64,000 nucleotides of DNA, taken from assembly GCF_034259325.1 (NCBI RefSeq), contig NZ_JAXIVS010000004.1:372001-436000 (forward strand), given 5' to 3'. Every line of letters starts with the position of its first letter. The stretch's first letter is position 1. Shown here piece after piece: positions 28,765 through 38,162 of the stretch. The notes beneath the pieces are model-generated. The model searched no databases, had not been told where the DNA came from, and was given only the letters and a program-made list of their open reading frames with translations. The DNA comes from Hyalangium ruber. GTDB taxonomy: Bacteria > Myxococcota > Myxococcia > Myxococcales > Myxococcaceae. The translations under genes and the position numbers were made by a program.

Positions 28765-29300
28765 CCCTCCCGCTGCGCTGGAGCGGGGGGCGGAGTCGGG
28801 GCCGCGCGGGCCTCGGCCCGCCGGGTCTCCAGGTTCCGCACGGCGCGCAGCATCACGTCACGCAGCGCGCGCAGGTCCGCGGGCGCCAGGCCGGTGATGG
28901 CCTCGGGGGGCTGGGACAGGCGGGCGATGAGCCGCTGTCGCAGTTCCCAGCCCGCCTCCGTGAGGGCCAGCAACTTCACGCGCCGGTCATGCTCGGCGCT
29001 GCGCCGCTCCACCAGGCCGCGTGCCTCCAGCCGGTCCACCAGGCCCGTCACGTTGGAGGCGTCACACGCCAGGTAGTCCGCCAGCACGCTCATGGGCTGA
29101 GGCCCCTCCGCCAGCGTGCGCAGCACATGGGCCTGCACCGGAGACAGCTCGAACTCGGAGGCGATGGCCGGGAAGTGCCGCATCATCTCGTGAATGACTT
29201 CGAACAGCGGCGCCCAGGCCTGGCGCGCCAGGTCCTCCTCGGGCCGAGGCGCCTCCGCGCGCTGCTTCGACTCCAACCGATCCCCTTGCGTCCCACTCAT
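28761..29300 (-). CDS. MarR-family transcriptional regulator
   Basis: The product is 179 aa, with the start at 29300 (MSGTQGDRLE); an open extension to 29633 overlaps the tolC region and is rejected. The winged-helix core is clear: ELSPVQAHVLRTLAEGP, MSVLADYLACDASNVTGLVDRLEARGLVERR, then the wing with DRRVKLLALTEAG. MarR dimers bind palindromes and often control efflux. The divergent neighbour is a TolC-type channel and a TTGAG-CTT-CTCAA palindrome lies between them, so self-regulation plus control of the channel is likely. The ligand is unknown. Confidence 0.92.
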   Translation of the reverse strand: MSGTQGDRLESKQRAEAPRPEEDLARQAWAPLFEVIHEMMRHFPAIASEFELSPVQAHVLRTLAEGPQPMSVLADYLACDASNVTGLVDRLEARGLVERRSAEHDRRVKLLALTEAGWELRQRLIARLSQPPEAITGLAPADLRALRDVMLRAVRNLETRRAEARAAPTPPPAPAQREG

Positions 29301-29334
29301 GCCCCTATCGTAATTCACTGGATGCACATGGACA

Positions 29335-29349
29335 ATTGAGCTTCTCAAT
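29335..29349. promoter_or_regulatory. Candidate MarR operator
   Basis: ATTGAG-CTT-CTCAAT is a perfect 6-3-6 palindrome 35 nt upstream of the marR start and 136 nt upstream of the tolC start. The direct repeat AATTGA (29334-29339 and 29350-29355) overlaps it. The TTGA...TCAA shape is usual for MarR-family boxes. Binding is inferred. Confidence 0.5.
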
Positions 29350-29484
29350 AATTGAACATTGCAAGCTTGGCGCGGAACCAGGCACCCGGGTGGGTGTTTC
29401 GTGCTGGCAAGGGAGGCAGTGGGTGTGTTCCATGCGCCCCGCTCACGCAGGACGGCCCAGGTAGGCACGGGCCTTGGAGGATCT

Positions 29485-30906
29485 ATGTCGCCCCTTCTGG
29501 TGCTGGCGCTCGCGGTGACGACGGCAACTCCGGTCCTCACGTTGGACGAGGCGCTGGCCGAGGCCCAACGCAAGAACCCGGACCTGAAGGCGGCGCGGGC
29601 CCGGCTGGCGCAGGCCGAGCAGAGCTCTCGCAAGGCCTGGTCGGGCTACCTGCCCACCATCGTCGCCAGCGGCGCCTACACGCGCAACTCGGACGAGGCC
29701 AGCATCTCCCTGCCCACCGTGAGCGTCATCCGGGACGTGGGCGCGCCCACCAGCGCGCCGGGCGATACCGAAGGGACGCCCACCAACCTGGCGCTCATCC
29801 CCACCGAGTTCGAGGAGGCGGTCATCCAGCCGCTCAACGCGCTCAACGCGCAGTTGGAGGTCCGCCAGGCCCTCATCGTCCCCACGCTGTGGGCGGGAAT
29901 CCAGGCGGCGGCGCAGGCCGAGGAGCTGGCGCGGCTGAGCACCGAGGCGCAGCGGCGGGAGGTGCTCTTCATCGTCGCGCAGGCGTACTACGGGGCCGCG
30001 GCGCAGCAGGAGTCCCTGCGGGCACAGGCGCGGCTCCTGGAGCTGAACCAGGCGCGGGAGAAGGACACCCAGGCGCGCTTCGATGCGGGCACGGTGACGC
30101 GGGTGGCGCTGCTGCGCGCGAAGCTGGACCGGACACGCGCCGAGCAGGATCTGCTGCGCTCGCGCAACGCGCTGGCGTCCGCGAAGCTGGCGCTGGCCAC
30201 GCTGCTGGGGCGCGGCCCGGACTTCGAGCTGGCGCCGCCGCCGGAGCCACTGCAGCCGCGACAGGAGGGAGAGGAGATGCTCCAGCACGCGCTGACGGAG
30301 CGGCCGGACGTGGCCGCCGCGCGCAAGGGCGAGGAGCTGGCGGAGACGAACCGCCGAGGGGCCTGGTACGCCTACCTGCCGACGGTGGGGCTGTCCGGAG
30401 CGTACCGATGGAGCAACGTGGGCGGCTTCACGGGCGAGGCCACGACGTGGCTGGTGACGCTGTCGGCCTCGTGGACGATTTGGGACGGCGGCCTGCGCGA
30501 GGCGACGCTGAAGGAGCAGTCGGCGAAGGTGGCGGAGGCCGAGGCGCAGCGCGAGGGCGCGGAGGCCCGGGCGCGCGAGGAGGTGCTGCGCAATCAACTG
30601 GAGCTGGAGAGCGCGCTGGCCAACCGCTCCAAGGCGAGCGAGGCGCTGGAGCTGGCGCGGGAGTCCCAGCGGCTGACGGACATCAGCTTCAAGGAGGGCA
30701 TGGCCACCTACCTGGAGGTGGCGGACGCCAACGCGGCGCTCACGGCGGCGGAGGTAGGGGATGTGGCGGAGCGGCTGCAGGCCTCGCTCGCGGCGCTGCG
30801 GCTGCTCAAGGCGGTGGGCTCCTTCTCACCCACCGAGCCCCCCGCGCAGCTGGCCCCCAATTCCCAGAGCGCTCCGGCGCAGCCGACTCAACCGCCGGCG
30901 CCCTGA
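29485..30906 (+). CDS. TolC-family outer-membrane channel
   Basis: The product is 473 aa; the start at 29485 follows GGAGG and yields a short signal (LLVLALAVTTATP). Two outer-efflux-protein repeats are visible, each with long helices (ALAEAQRKNPDLKAARARLAQAEQ; ALTERPDVAAARKGEELAE) and the beta-barrel strand segments (WSGYLPTIVASGAYTRN; YLPTVGLSGAYRW). It would form a trimeric tunnel for type I secretion or RND/ABC efflux. No membrane-fusion or pump gene is adjacent. The tail is Pro/Ala/Gln-rich. Its end overlaps the convergent Rieske gene by 19 nt. Confidence 0.9.
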   Translation: MSPLLVLALAVTTATPVLTLDEALAEAQRKNPDLKAARARLAQAEQSSRKAWSGYLPTIVASGAYTRNSDEASISLPTVSVIRDVGAPTSAPGDTEGTPTNLALIPTEFEEAVIQPLNALNAQLEVRQALIVPTLWAGIQAAAQAEELARLSTEAQRREVLFIVAQAYYGAAAQQESLRAQARLLELNQAREKDTQARFDAGTVTRVALLRAKLDRTRAEQDLLRSRNALASAKLALATLLGRGPDFELAPPPEPLQPRQEGEEMLQHALTERPDVAAARKGEELAETNRRGAWYAYLPTVGLSGAYRWSNVGGFTGEATTWLVTLSASWTIWDGGLREATLKEQSAKVAEAEAQREGAEARAREEVLRNQLELESALANRSKASEALELARESQRLTDISFKEGMATYLEVADANAALTAAEVGDVAERLQASLAALRLLKAVGSFSPTEPPAQLAPNSQSAPAQPTQPPAP

Positions 30907-31943
30907 GCCCGGGCGATGGGCGTCACGTCCCCTTCGGACTCCTGCGCGTAGTAGATGCGCTCGAGGAGCTTGCGCTGGTGGATGATGGGCTTGTCGTACT
31001 TGCCCAGGCGCATGCCCTTGAGGCTGTACGGCGTGTCCGCGACGAGCGGGATGAAGTTCGCGTCATCGCGGATCTCGAACCAGGCGAGCACGGGCTGGGC
31101 CATGCGCACCACGGGCATCAGGACTCGGAAGCGCGGGTCCTGGAGCTTCAGGAACGCGAAGACGTGGAAGCGCGTGGTGCGAGGCGTCTCCGGCACCATG
31201 AAGATGGCGAAGTGGTGGAGGAAGGGGCGCGGCGCTCCGGAAGGCGCGCTCCAGTAGATGGTGTAGCCGGTACGCACCGGATCGAAGCGCGTCACCCAGT
31301 CGTTGTGGAAGAAGTCTCCGGGCTTGAGCATCAGCAGCCGGATGAGCGAGCTGGCACGCTGGGGAGCGCGGTAGCGCACCTCCGTCCGGTCCTCGTGGTT
31401 CTCCGCGGAGAACTCGATGGCGCCGGTGTCATGGTCATCCCAGCCCAGGCGGGTGTGGACGAACGGGGTGTGCTCGTCCTCGCTGAAGTTGTCGAGCGCC
31501 ACGTGCAGCGGCGCGCGGAAGAGCATGGAGAAGGAGCCGGTGAGCTCGAAGCCCTCGGGCGCGAAGTCCGGGAAGGCCGACAGCGGCGTGTCCTTCGAGG
31601 CCAGCCACAGGTAGCCGTGGCGTTCGACGACCTGGAAGGCGCGCGCGTCGCACTTCTTCAGGTCCGGCTGGCTGGGGCTGCGGCCCTGGCCCTCCGCGTC
31701 GAAGTGCCAGCCATGGTACGGGCACGCCAGCCGCCCATCCGGGCGGACCTTGCCGGCCGACAGCGGGGCGAAGCGGTGCGGGCACGCATCCGCCAGCGCC
31801 GCGGCGCGCCCCGTCCCATCCCGGAAGAAGGCATAAGCGCGCCCCGCCAGTTCCACCCGCACCGGCTTCTTGCGAAGCGAGCGAGCGGGCAGCACGGGGT
31901 GGAAGAAACGCGTCACATCCGGCATCGGCTCCATGCTCGCCAC
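30888..31943 (-). CDS. Rieske non-heme iron oxygenase
   Basis: The product is 351 aa. The GTG at 31943 has GGGGAGG at good spacing; ATG at 31934 is 13 nt from that site and is the alternative. The Rieske 2Fe-2S centre is CPHRFAPLSAGKV...CPYHGWHF (C-x-H and C-x2-H). The mononuclear iron site is DNFSEDEHTPFVH (Asp/His/His). The overall plan is that of ring-hydroxylating dioxygenase alpha subunits and related demethylases such as vanillate demethylase. No reductase or ferredoxin gene is adjacent. The substrate is unknown. Confidence 0.88.
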   Translation of the reverse strand: MASMEPMPDVTRFFHPVLPARSLRKKPVRVELAGRAYAFFRDGTGRAAALADACPHRFAPLSAGKVRPDGRLACPYHGWHFDAEGQGRSPSQPDLKKCDARAFQVVERHGYLWLASKDTPLSAFPDFAPEGFELTGSFSMLFRAPLHVALDNFSEDEHTPFVHTRLGWDDHDTGAIEFSAENHEDRTEVRYRAPQRASSLIRLLMLKPGDFFHNDWVTRFDPVRTGYTIYWSAPSGAPRPFLHHFAIFMVPETPRTTRFHVFAFLKLQDPRFRVLMPVVRMAQPVLAWFEIRDDANFIPLVADTPYSLKGMRLGKYDKPIIHQRKLLERIYYAQESEGDVTPIARAQGAGG

Positions 31944-32011
31944 GCTACCTCCCCTGGGAGTAGGCCCGACCGACCGGGCAACGCCCTCCAATAGGTTACA
32001 CTCCCAGGGCC

Positions 32012-32920
32012 GTGGACACTCCCCCTCCCCGCCGACGCCGACGCCTGCTGCTCGTGGTGGCCGCCTTCGTGCTCCCCGCCGTGCTTGGGGTGGGCGGCGT
32101 GTTCCATGCGAACGGCCTGCTGCCCGCCTCCGTGCCCGACTCCGAGGCCCCCTTCAGCTACGCGCGCTACGCGCGGGTGCTGCGGCACGTGAAGCCAGAC
32201 GGAGACGTGGACTTCTCCGCCATCGGCCGGGAGCGCCAGGAGCTGGACGCCTTCGTGGACTCGCTGGCCAGCTTCTCGCCACGCTCGCGGCCAGAGCTCT
32301 TCCCCAAGTCCGAGGATGCGCTGGCCTACTGGCTCAACGCCTACCACGCGCTGGTGCTGCAATCGCTGGTGGACGAGTACCCCTACCTCGAGAGCGTACA
32401 CGCGCCGTGGCTGGGGCGCTTCTTCTGGGGCCGCTCGTGGCCGGTGGGAGGCCGGCGGCTGACGCTGTGGGCGCTGGAGCACCGCGTCCTCCTGCGGGAG
32501 TTCGCCGATCCGCGCATCCACCTGGCGCTCTTCCGAGGCACGCGCGGCGGGCCGCTGCTGGACGGGGCGCCCTTCGAGCCCGCCTTCCTGGACTCGCAGC
32601 TCAACGACGCAGCCCGCCGCTACGTGGGCGACAAGCGTCACGTGCGGCTGGAGGGCAACACCCTGCACCTGTCCCGCGTCTTCGAGACGCACCAGGCGGA
32701 CTTCCTCGCCGCGCTCCCGGCGGGCCGCCGCGGCAGCGTGCTCCAGTTCGTCTGGGCCTTCCTGCCGGACACGTGTACGGACCGCCCCGGCTGCGACACC
32801 CGGGCAGACCTGGACCGGGTGTGCGGCGTGAAGCTGGACCAGTGCCAGATCGTCTACGTCCCCGAGGACGGAGCCCTGCCGGACGCCGCCGCGCGCCCGG
32901 TCCGGACGGCGACGCCCTGA
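32012..32920 (+). CDS. DUF547 domain protein, membrane-anchored
   Basis: The product is 302 aa with a GTG start. An Arg-rich N-terminus precedes a signal-anchor helix (LLLVVAAFVLPAVLGVGGVF). The DUF547 hallmarks are AYWLNAYHALVL, then DPRIHLALFRGTRGGPLL, then LHLSRVFETHQADF; this family is uncharacterised and has a papain-like fold without a proven activity. The C-terminal part has Cys residues (DTCTDRPGCDTR, VCGVKLDQC). It lies 68 nt from the divergently transcribed Rieske gene. Confidence 0.8.
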   Translation: MDTPPPRRRRRLLLVVAAFVLPAVLGVGGVFHANGLLPASVPDSEAPFSYARYARVLRHVKPDGDVDFSAIGRERQELDAFVDSLASFSPRSRPELFPKSEDALAYWLNAYHALVLQSLVDEYPYLESVHAPWLGRFFWGRSWPVGGRRLTLWALEHRVLLREFADPRIHLALFRGTRGGPLLDGAPFEPAFLDSQLNDAARRYVGDKRHVRLEGNTLHLSRVFETHQADFLAALPAGRRGSVLQFVWAFLPDTCTDRPGCDTRADLDRVCGVKLDQCQIVYVPEDGALPDAAARPVRTATP

Positions 32921-32926
32921 GCCGCC

Positions 32927-35731
32927 CTACGCCGGGACATGCCGGCGACCCAGACCGCCCATGTCGTGCGGTGGCTCCACCGGCTCCTCGGCGGCCCGCT
33001 CCCGGCGAGAGCGCCACGCCTTCTCCGCGCCGATGACCGGCAGGATGATGGCCGCCACCAGCGCGGACCAGCCCAGCGCCCCCCAGCCCAGCGCCGCCGT
33101 GCCGAACACCTTCTGCATGAAGGGCAGGTAGATGAACCCCGCTTGCAGCAGCACCAGCACGCCGATGCCCACGAAGACGGCGGGGTTGCTGAACAGGCCC
33201 AGCTTGAAGACCGAGCCCCTCAGGCTGCGGCACATCAGCATGTAGAAGATCTGGAACAGGATGACGGTGGTGACCGCCATGGTCTGCGCTTCTTTCAGCG
33301 CCACCTCTTGCCCCACGCGGGGGAGCTCCGCCCGGTACTCCCACAGGAACAGGCCGAGCGCGCCGCCCGCCATGAGCACGGCGGCCACCAGCGTGCGCAC
33401 CACGACGAAGCGGCTGAGCACCGGCTCATGGGGATTTCTCGGCGAGCGGCGCATCACGTTGACCTCCTTGGCCTCGAAGGCCAGCGGCAACGCCAGCGCG
33501 ATGGTGGCCACCAGGTTGATCCACAAGAGCTGCGTGGGGAGCATGGGCATCAGCGGCGCCAGCTCGCCCGCCACGCTCTGGATGGGGAAGAAGGCCACGC
33601 TGAAGGCCAGGATGAGCGCCAGCCCCAGGTTGGTGGGCAGCACGAACGCCAGCGACTTGATGAGGTTGTCGTAGACGCGCCGGCCCTCCTCCACCGCCGC
33701 CGCGATGGAGGCGAAGTTGTCGTCCGTGAGGACGATGTCCGCCGCCTCCTTGGACACGGCGGTGCCGGTGATGCCCATGGCCACGCCGATGTTGGCCTGC
33801 TTGAGCGCGGGCGCGTCGTTGACGCCATCGCCCGTCATGGCCACCACGTGGTGCCGTGACTGGAGCGCGCGCACCAACCGCAGCTTGTGCTCGGGCGCCA
33901 CGCGGGCGAACACGTTCGTCGAGGCCGCCACCTCCGAGAGCCGCGCGTCGTCCAGCTCCGCGAGCTGCCGGCCCGTCACCACCGAGCCGTCCTTGTGCAG
34001 CCCCAGCTCCCGGCCGATGCTCTCGGCTGTCTTGTGGTGGTCGCCGGTGATCATCTTCACGACGATGCCGGCCTCGTGGCACGCCCGCACCGCCGCGATG
34101 GCCTCCTCGCGAGGCGGGTCGATCATCCCCTGCAGCCCCAGCAGGCAGAAGCCTCCCGCCACGTCCTCCATCTCCAGCTGGTCCCGCGTGGCGGGCAGCT
34201 CCTTCATGGCCACCGCCAGCACGCGCATGCCTGCCTCGGCCATGCGCTCCACCTCGGCGAGCACCGCCTCGGGGCTCAACCCCTGGGACAGCTCGCAGCG
34301 GCGCAGGAGCACCTCCGGCGCGCCCTTGAGGAAGACGTGGCGACCGCCCTCCCCGTTCGCGTGCAGGGTGGCCATGAATTGGTTCTCCGACTCGAAGGGG
34401 ATGGCATCCATCCGGGCGAAGCGCTCGCGCGCCTCCTCCACGCGGATGCCCGCCTTCTCCGCCACCACCAGCAGCGCGCCCTCGGTCGGGTCTCCCGTCA
34501 GCCCCCACGTGCCATCGCCTGGCAGCAGCGCCGCGTCATTGCAGAGCACCCCGGCGCGCAGCAGCTCCCGCGCGGCCGCGGGCACCCCCTCCACCGGCAC
34601 GCCGTCCTGGTGCAGGCGGCCCTCTGGCGCATAGCCCACGCCCGAGACGAACCACGCCCCGCTCGGCGTCCACAGCGCCTGCACCGTCATCTCGTTGCGC
34701 GTGAGCGTCCCCGTCTTGTCCGAGCAGATGACGGTGGTGCTGCCCAGCGTCTCCACCGCGGGCAGCTTGCGGATGACAGCCCGCCGCGCCGCCATGCGCT
34801 GCACGCCGATGGCCAGCGCGATGGTGACGATGGCGGGCAGGCCCTCGGGGATGGCGGCCACCGCCAGGGTGATACCCACCAGCAGCGCCTCGCTCGCCTC
34901 GTAGCCGCGCAACAGCCCCACCCCCAGCAGCACCACCGAGACCAGCAGGATGCCCACGGTGAGGTAGCGGCCGATGGAGGCCAGCGCCTTCGTGAGCGGC
35001 GTCTGCATGTCCACCGCCTCGCCCAGCAGCTTCGAGATGCGCCCCAGCTCCGTCGCCGCGCCCGTGGCCACCACCACCGCCGTGCCCGTACCCGTGGCGA
35101 CGAGCGTGCCGCCGAAGGCCAGGTTGGAGCGGTCTCCCAGCGCGGCCTCCTCCGCCACCGGCTGGAGCTGCTTGTGTACCGGCACCGACTCCCCCGTCAG
35201 CGCGGCCTCCTCCACCTGGAGGTTGCGCACGGCGATGAGCCGCATGTCCGCCGGTACCTTGTCCCCCGAGCACAGCAGCACCACGTCCCCCGGCACCAGT
35301 TCCGCCGCCGGCACCGTCACCTTGTGCCCTTCGCGCAGCACGGTGGCCGTCTCCGGCACCATGCGCGAGAGCGCCTCGATGGCCTTGCCCGCCCGGAACT
35401 CCTGCACGAAGCCGATGAGGGTGTTGAGCACCACCACCGCGAGCACCACCAGCCCGTCCGTCACCTTCCCCAGAGCGATGGCCAGCGCCGCCGCCCCGAG
35501 CAGCACCCAGATGAGCGGGTTGTTGATCTGCCGGAACAGCACCCGCCAGGGGCCGCTCTGGCTCTCGCGCTCCAGGACGTTGGGGCCATAGCGGGCCAGG
35601 CGCTCGCGGGCCTCCGCCAGCGAGAGGCCCTCGGGCGTGCTTTGAATGCGTTCCAAGGCCGCCTCGGGAGCGAGCGCATACCACGCGGCGACCGGTAGGT
35701 TCCTCGGCGGCTCTGTCGGGGACGAGTGCAT
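32927..35731 (-). CDS. P2-type cation-transporting ATPase
   Basis: The product is 934 aa with a TGGAGG site before the ATG at 35731. Visible parts: an N-terminal cation-ATPase domain, TGES (179-182), the M4 motif PEGLP (295-299), phosphorylation site DKTGTLT (Asp338), KGAPE in the nucleotide domain, [10 protein letters not shown] in the hinge, and about 10 helices. It resembles the SERCA/PMCA class, but M6 reads [17 protein letters not shown], lacking the Asp of the calcium site (TDG). That pattern is shared with prokaryotic Pma1-like pumps, so the cation may be K+, Na+ or another ion rather than Ca2+. Confidence 0.9.
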   Translation of the reverse strand: MHSSPTEPPRNLPVAAWYALAPEAALERIQSTPEGLSLAEARERLARYGPNVLERESQSGPWRVLFRQINNPLIWVLLGAAALAIALGKVTDGLVVLAVVVLNTLIGFVQEFRAGKAIEALSRMVPETATVLREGHKVTVPAAELVPGDVVLLCSGDKVPADMRLIAVRNLQVEEAALTGESVPVHKQLQPVAEEAALGDRSNLAFGGTLVATGTGTAVVVATGAATELGRISKLLGEAVDMQTPLTKALASIGRYLTVGILLVSVVLLGVGLLRGYEASEALLVGITLAVAAIPEGLPAIVTIALAIGVQRMAARRAVIRKLPAVETLGSTTVICSDKTGTLTRNEMTVQALWTPSGAWFVSGVGYAPEGRLHQDGVPVEGVPAAARELLRAGVLCNDAALLPGDGTWGLTGDPTEGALLVVAEKAGIRVEEARERFARMDAIPFESENQFMATLHANGEGGRHVFLKGAPEVLLRRCELSQGLSPEAVLAEVERMAEAGMRVLAVAMKELPATRDQLEMEDVAGGFCLLGLQGMIDPPREEAIAAVRACHEAGIVVKMITGDHHKTAESIGRELGLHKDGSVVTGRQLAELDDARLSEVAASTNVFARVAPEHKLRLVRALQSRHHVVAMTGDGVNDAPALKQANIGVAMGITGTAVSKEAADIVLTDDNFASIAAAVEEGRRVYDNLIKSLAFVLPTNLGLALILAFSVAFFPIQSVAGELAPLMPMLPTQLLWINLVATIALALPLAFEAKEVNVMRRSPRNPHEPVLSRFVVVRTLVAAVLMAGGALGLFLWEYRAELPRVGQEVALKEAQTMAVTTVILFQIFYMLMCRSLRGSVFKLGLFSNPAVFVGIGVLVLLQAGFIYLPFMQKVFGTAALGWGALGWSALVAAIILPVIGAEKAWRSRRERAAEEPVEPPHDMGGLGRRHVPA

Positions 35732-35804
35732 GCGGGCCTCCAGGCGGAAAGATGGGGATCCTCCGCCCGGGACGCCGCTCCCCGTGTCTCCCAGGAAGGG
35801 CCCG

Positions 35805-36890
35805 TCAGGTGCGGGTGAGTGGCACCCAGCAGCGATCCGCGTGAGAGCGGCGGATGGCATCCAGCACGCGCTGGTTGTGCCAGCCGTCCTCCAGGGTAGA
35901 AGCTCCCGGGAGCGTCCGGGCCCCGGAGCGCAGCGCCTCGGTGATGGCGCGGGCATAGCGCCAGAAGCCCTGGGACCACTCGTTGTCTGGCATCCCAGCG
36001 GGCAGCCGCTCGGGCGGTGGCAGTGCCACCGGCTCCCACGTCCGGCTGCCCACATCCGCGCGCCACAACTCCAGGCCCGCCAGGCGCAGGGCCCCTCGCG
36101 AGCCGACGACCTCCACCCCGTGCTGCGGCTGGCCCGGCTCCACGGCGGACAGGCTCATCGTCGCCGTGAGCTCTCCGCCAAAGCTCAGCAGCGCCTGCAC
36201 CTCGTCATCCGCCGTCACCGCGCGGGGCGCTCCGGTCTCGACATCCGCCCGGGTGGCCACGTGCGTGGCCAGCACGCCCAGCACCTCCGTGGGCTCGCGC
36301 CCCAGCAGGAAGCGCAGCGAGTCCACCGCGTGCGAGCCGAGCGCGCCCAGCAGGCCGCCGCCCCGCGACAGGTCCGACCACCAGTCCCACCCCATCTGGG
36401 TCCCGGCGCGGAAGTCGCTGCCGTAGCGCACCCGGGCGTGGCGCAGCGTGCCCAGCGCTCCGGACTGGATGAGCTCGCGCATCTTCTGCCGCGAGGGCAG
36501 GAAGCGCAGCTCATGGTCCATCAGCGCCAGCACCCCGCGCTGCTCGGCCGCCAGCCACATGATCTCCGCCTGCGTGGCGTCCAGCGCGGTGGGCTTCTCG
36601 CACAGCACCGCCTTGCCCGCTTGCACCACCGCCAGCGCCATCTCGTGGTGCAGGTGCGGAGGGGCGACGATGCTGACGAGGTCCACCTGGGGGTGGCTCA
36701 CCACCTCGCGCCAGTCGCTGGTGGCATGGGCGATTCCCAGGTCCTTCGCCGCCGCCTCCGCGCGCTCGAGGCGGGCGCTGGCGATGGACACCACCTCCAC
36801 GCCGGGACACGCGCGGAACGCGGGCACCTGGGTGGAGCGCGCGAAGCCCGTGCCGATGATGCCGACGCGAATGGGCTGTACTTCGGTCAT
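35805..36890 (-). CDS. Gfo/Idh/MocA-family oxidoreductase
   Basis: The product is 361 aa. The NAD(P) Rossmann motif GIIGTGFARSTQVPAF opens the protein; CEKPTALDATQAEIM is the EKP catalytic block of the family and the C-terminal alpha/beta domain is typical. Members oxidise or reduce sugars, inositols and amino sugars. It is the last gene of the sugar-uptake operon (permease, ATPase and binding protein upstream), so a sugar or inositol substrate brought in by that transporter is likely. Confidence 0.9.
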   Translation of the reverse strand: MTEVQPIRVGIIGTGFARSTQVPAFRACPGVEVVSIASARLERAEAAAKDLGIAHATSDWREVVSHPQVDLVSIVAPPHLHHEMALAVVQAGKAVLCEKPTALDATQAEIMWLAAEQRGVLALMDHELRFLPSRQKMRELIQSGALGTLRHARVRYGSDFRAGTQMGWDWWSDLSRGGGLLGALGSHAVDSLRFLLGREPTEVLGVLATHVATRADVETGAPRAVTADDEVQALLSFGGELTATMSLSAVEPGQPQHGVEVVGSRGALRLAGLELWRADVGSRTWEPVALPPPERLPAGMPDNEWSQGFWRYARAITEALRSGARTLPGASTLEDGWHNQRVLDAIRRSHADRCWVPLTRT

Positions 36891-36932
36891 GAACTCTCCG
36901 TGAAGGCCGGAAATTGTCTCTGGGCTTCCAGC

Positions 36933-38162
36933 TCAGGCCCGTCCCGCGGCCTGCCGCCCTCGGCGCGAGAGCGCGTCGATGGAGGCCGCCACGAGCAGCA
37001 CCGCTCCCGTTACCATGAACTTCACCGAGGAGGACAGCGCCAGCAGGTCCATCCCGTTGGAGATGGAGCCGATGACGAGCGCGCCGAGGATCGCCGACCA
37101 CGCGGAGCCGCGCCCGCCGAAGAGGCTGGTGCCGCCAATGACGGCGGCGGCGATGGAGTTGAGCAACACGTCGCCACTGCCCGAGGACTGGTTCACCGCC
37201 AGCAGGCGCGAGGCAGCGAGGATGCCGCCCGCGGCGGCCATGGTGGAGGCCAGCGTGAAGATGGCCACGCGGATGTTCTCCACGCGGATACCGGCCCGCC
37301 GCGCCGCCTCGGCGTTGCCGCCCACCGCGAAGACGTGACGGCCAAAGCGCGTGTGCTTGATGAGCAACTCCAGCAGCAGCACGAAGCCCGCGAAGAGCAG
37401 CGAGGCCAGCGGCAACCCCCGGTCCTGCACGAAGATGGCGACGGCCACCAGCACCGCGCCGGAGATGACTACCATCCGCGCCACCGTGGAGCGCAGATGC
37501 TTCTGGGGCAACCCCGCGGCCGTCCGCCGCCACCGCTCCACCAGCACCGTGGCCACGTAGGTGAGGATGATCAGCCCCGCCACTGGCCAGGCGATCGCCG
37601 GCGCGAAGAACGTGCCGGTGAGGCCGGTGATGAGCGGGTGATTCAGGTTCACGGTGCCGGTGCCGCCCAGTACGAACAGCAGCGCACCCTGCCACCCGAG
37701 CAACCCCGCCAGCGTCACCACGAAGGAGGGCACGCGCAGCTTGGTAATCCACAGGCCATGGAACAGGCCGATGGCCGCGCCGGTGCCCAGCCCCGCGAGG
37801 ATGGCGGGCACGGGCGCCCACTGCATCTTCACGTTGAGGATGGTCATCACCGCGGCGGACAGGCCGCTCACGGCGCCCGCGGACAAATCAATCTCTCCCA
37901 GCAGCAGCACCAGCACGATGCCCGCGGAGATCGTCCCCATGGCGGCGATCTGCAGCATGAGGTTGGTGAGGTTGACGGCCGACAGGAAGCGCGGGTTGGC
38001 CAGGTAGAAGATGAGCCAGATGACGCTCAGGCCGACGATGACGGGCAGGCTGCCCAGCTCGCCCTGGGACAGGCGGCGACGGAAGCCCCGCCAAGCGCCC
38101 ATGAGCCCAGGTTCATCCTGAATCAGGCGCGGGTCGACCGCGCCTCCACGGGGGGCGTTCAT
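36933..38162 (-). CDS. Sugar ABC transporter permease (XylH/RbsC type)
   Basis: The product is 409 aa with about 10-12 membrane helices. The family block GEIDLSAGAVSGLSAAVM and the region FAVGGNAEAARRAGI...AAAVIGGTSLFGGRGS are diagnostic of the CUT2 class (XylH/RbsC/AraH). It overlaps the ATPase stop by 4 nt (ATGA), giving translational coupling. The longer size (about 400 aa) is closer to XylH than RbsC. Confidence 0.9.
   Translation of the reverse strand: MNAPRGGAVDPRLIQDEPGLMGAWRGFRRRLSQGELGSLPVIVGLSVIWLIFYLANPRFLSAVNLTNLMLQIAAMGTISAGIVLVLLLGEIDLSAGAVSGLSAAVMTILNVKMQWAPVPAILAGLGTGAAIGLFHGLWITKLRVPSFVVTLAGLLGWQGALLFVLGGTGTVNLNHPLITGLTGTFFAPAIAWPVAGLIILTYVATVLVERWRRTAAGLPQKHLRSTVARMVVISGAVLVAVAIFVQDRGLPLASLLFAGFVLLLELLIKHTRFGRHVFAVGGNAEAARRAGIRVENIRVAIFTLASTMAAAGGILAASRLLAVNQSSGSGDVLLNSIAAAVIGGTSLFGGRGSAWSAILGALVIGSISNGMDLLALSSSVKFMVTGAVLLVAASIDALSRRGRQAAGRA

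Noticed and set aside
29352-31994. An 880-codon plus-strand frame over tolC and the Rieske gene
   Set aside because: It runs across two unrelated convergent genes with intact family motifs and yields a low-complexity product.
32927-35731. Calling the P-type ATPase a calcium pump
   Set aside because: M6 lacks the conserved Asp of the Ca2+ site, so the ion is left open.
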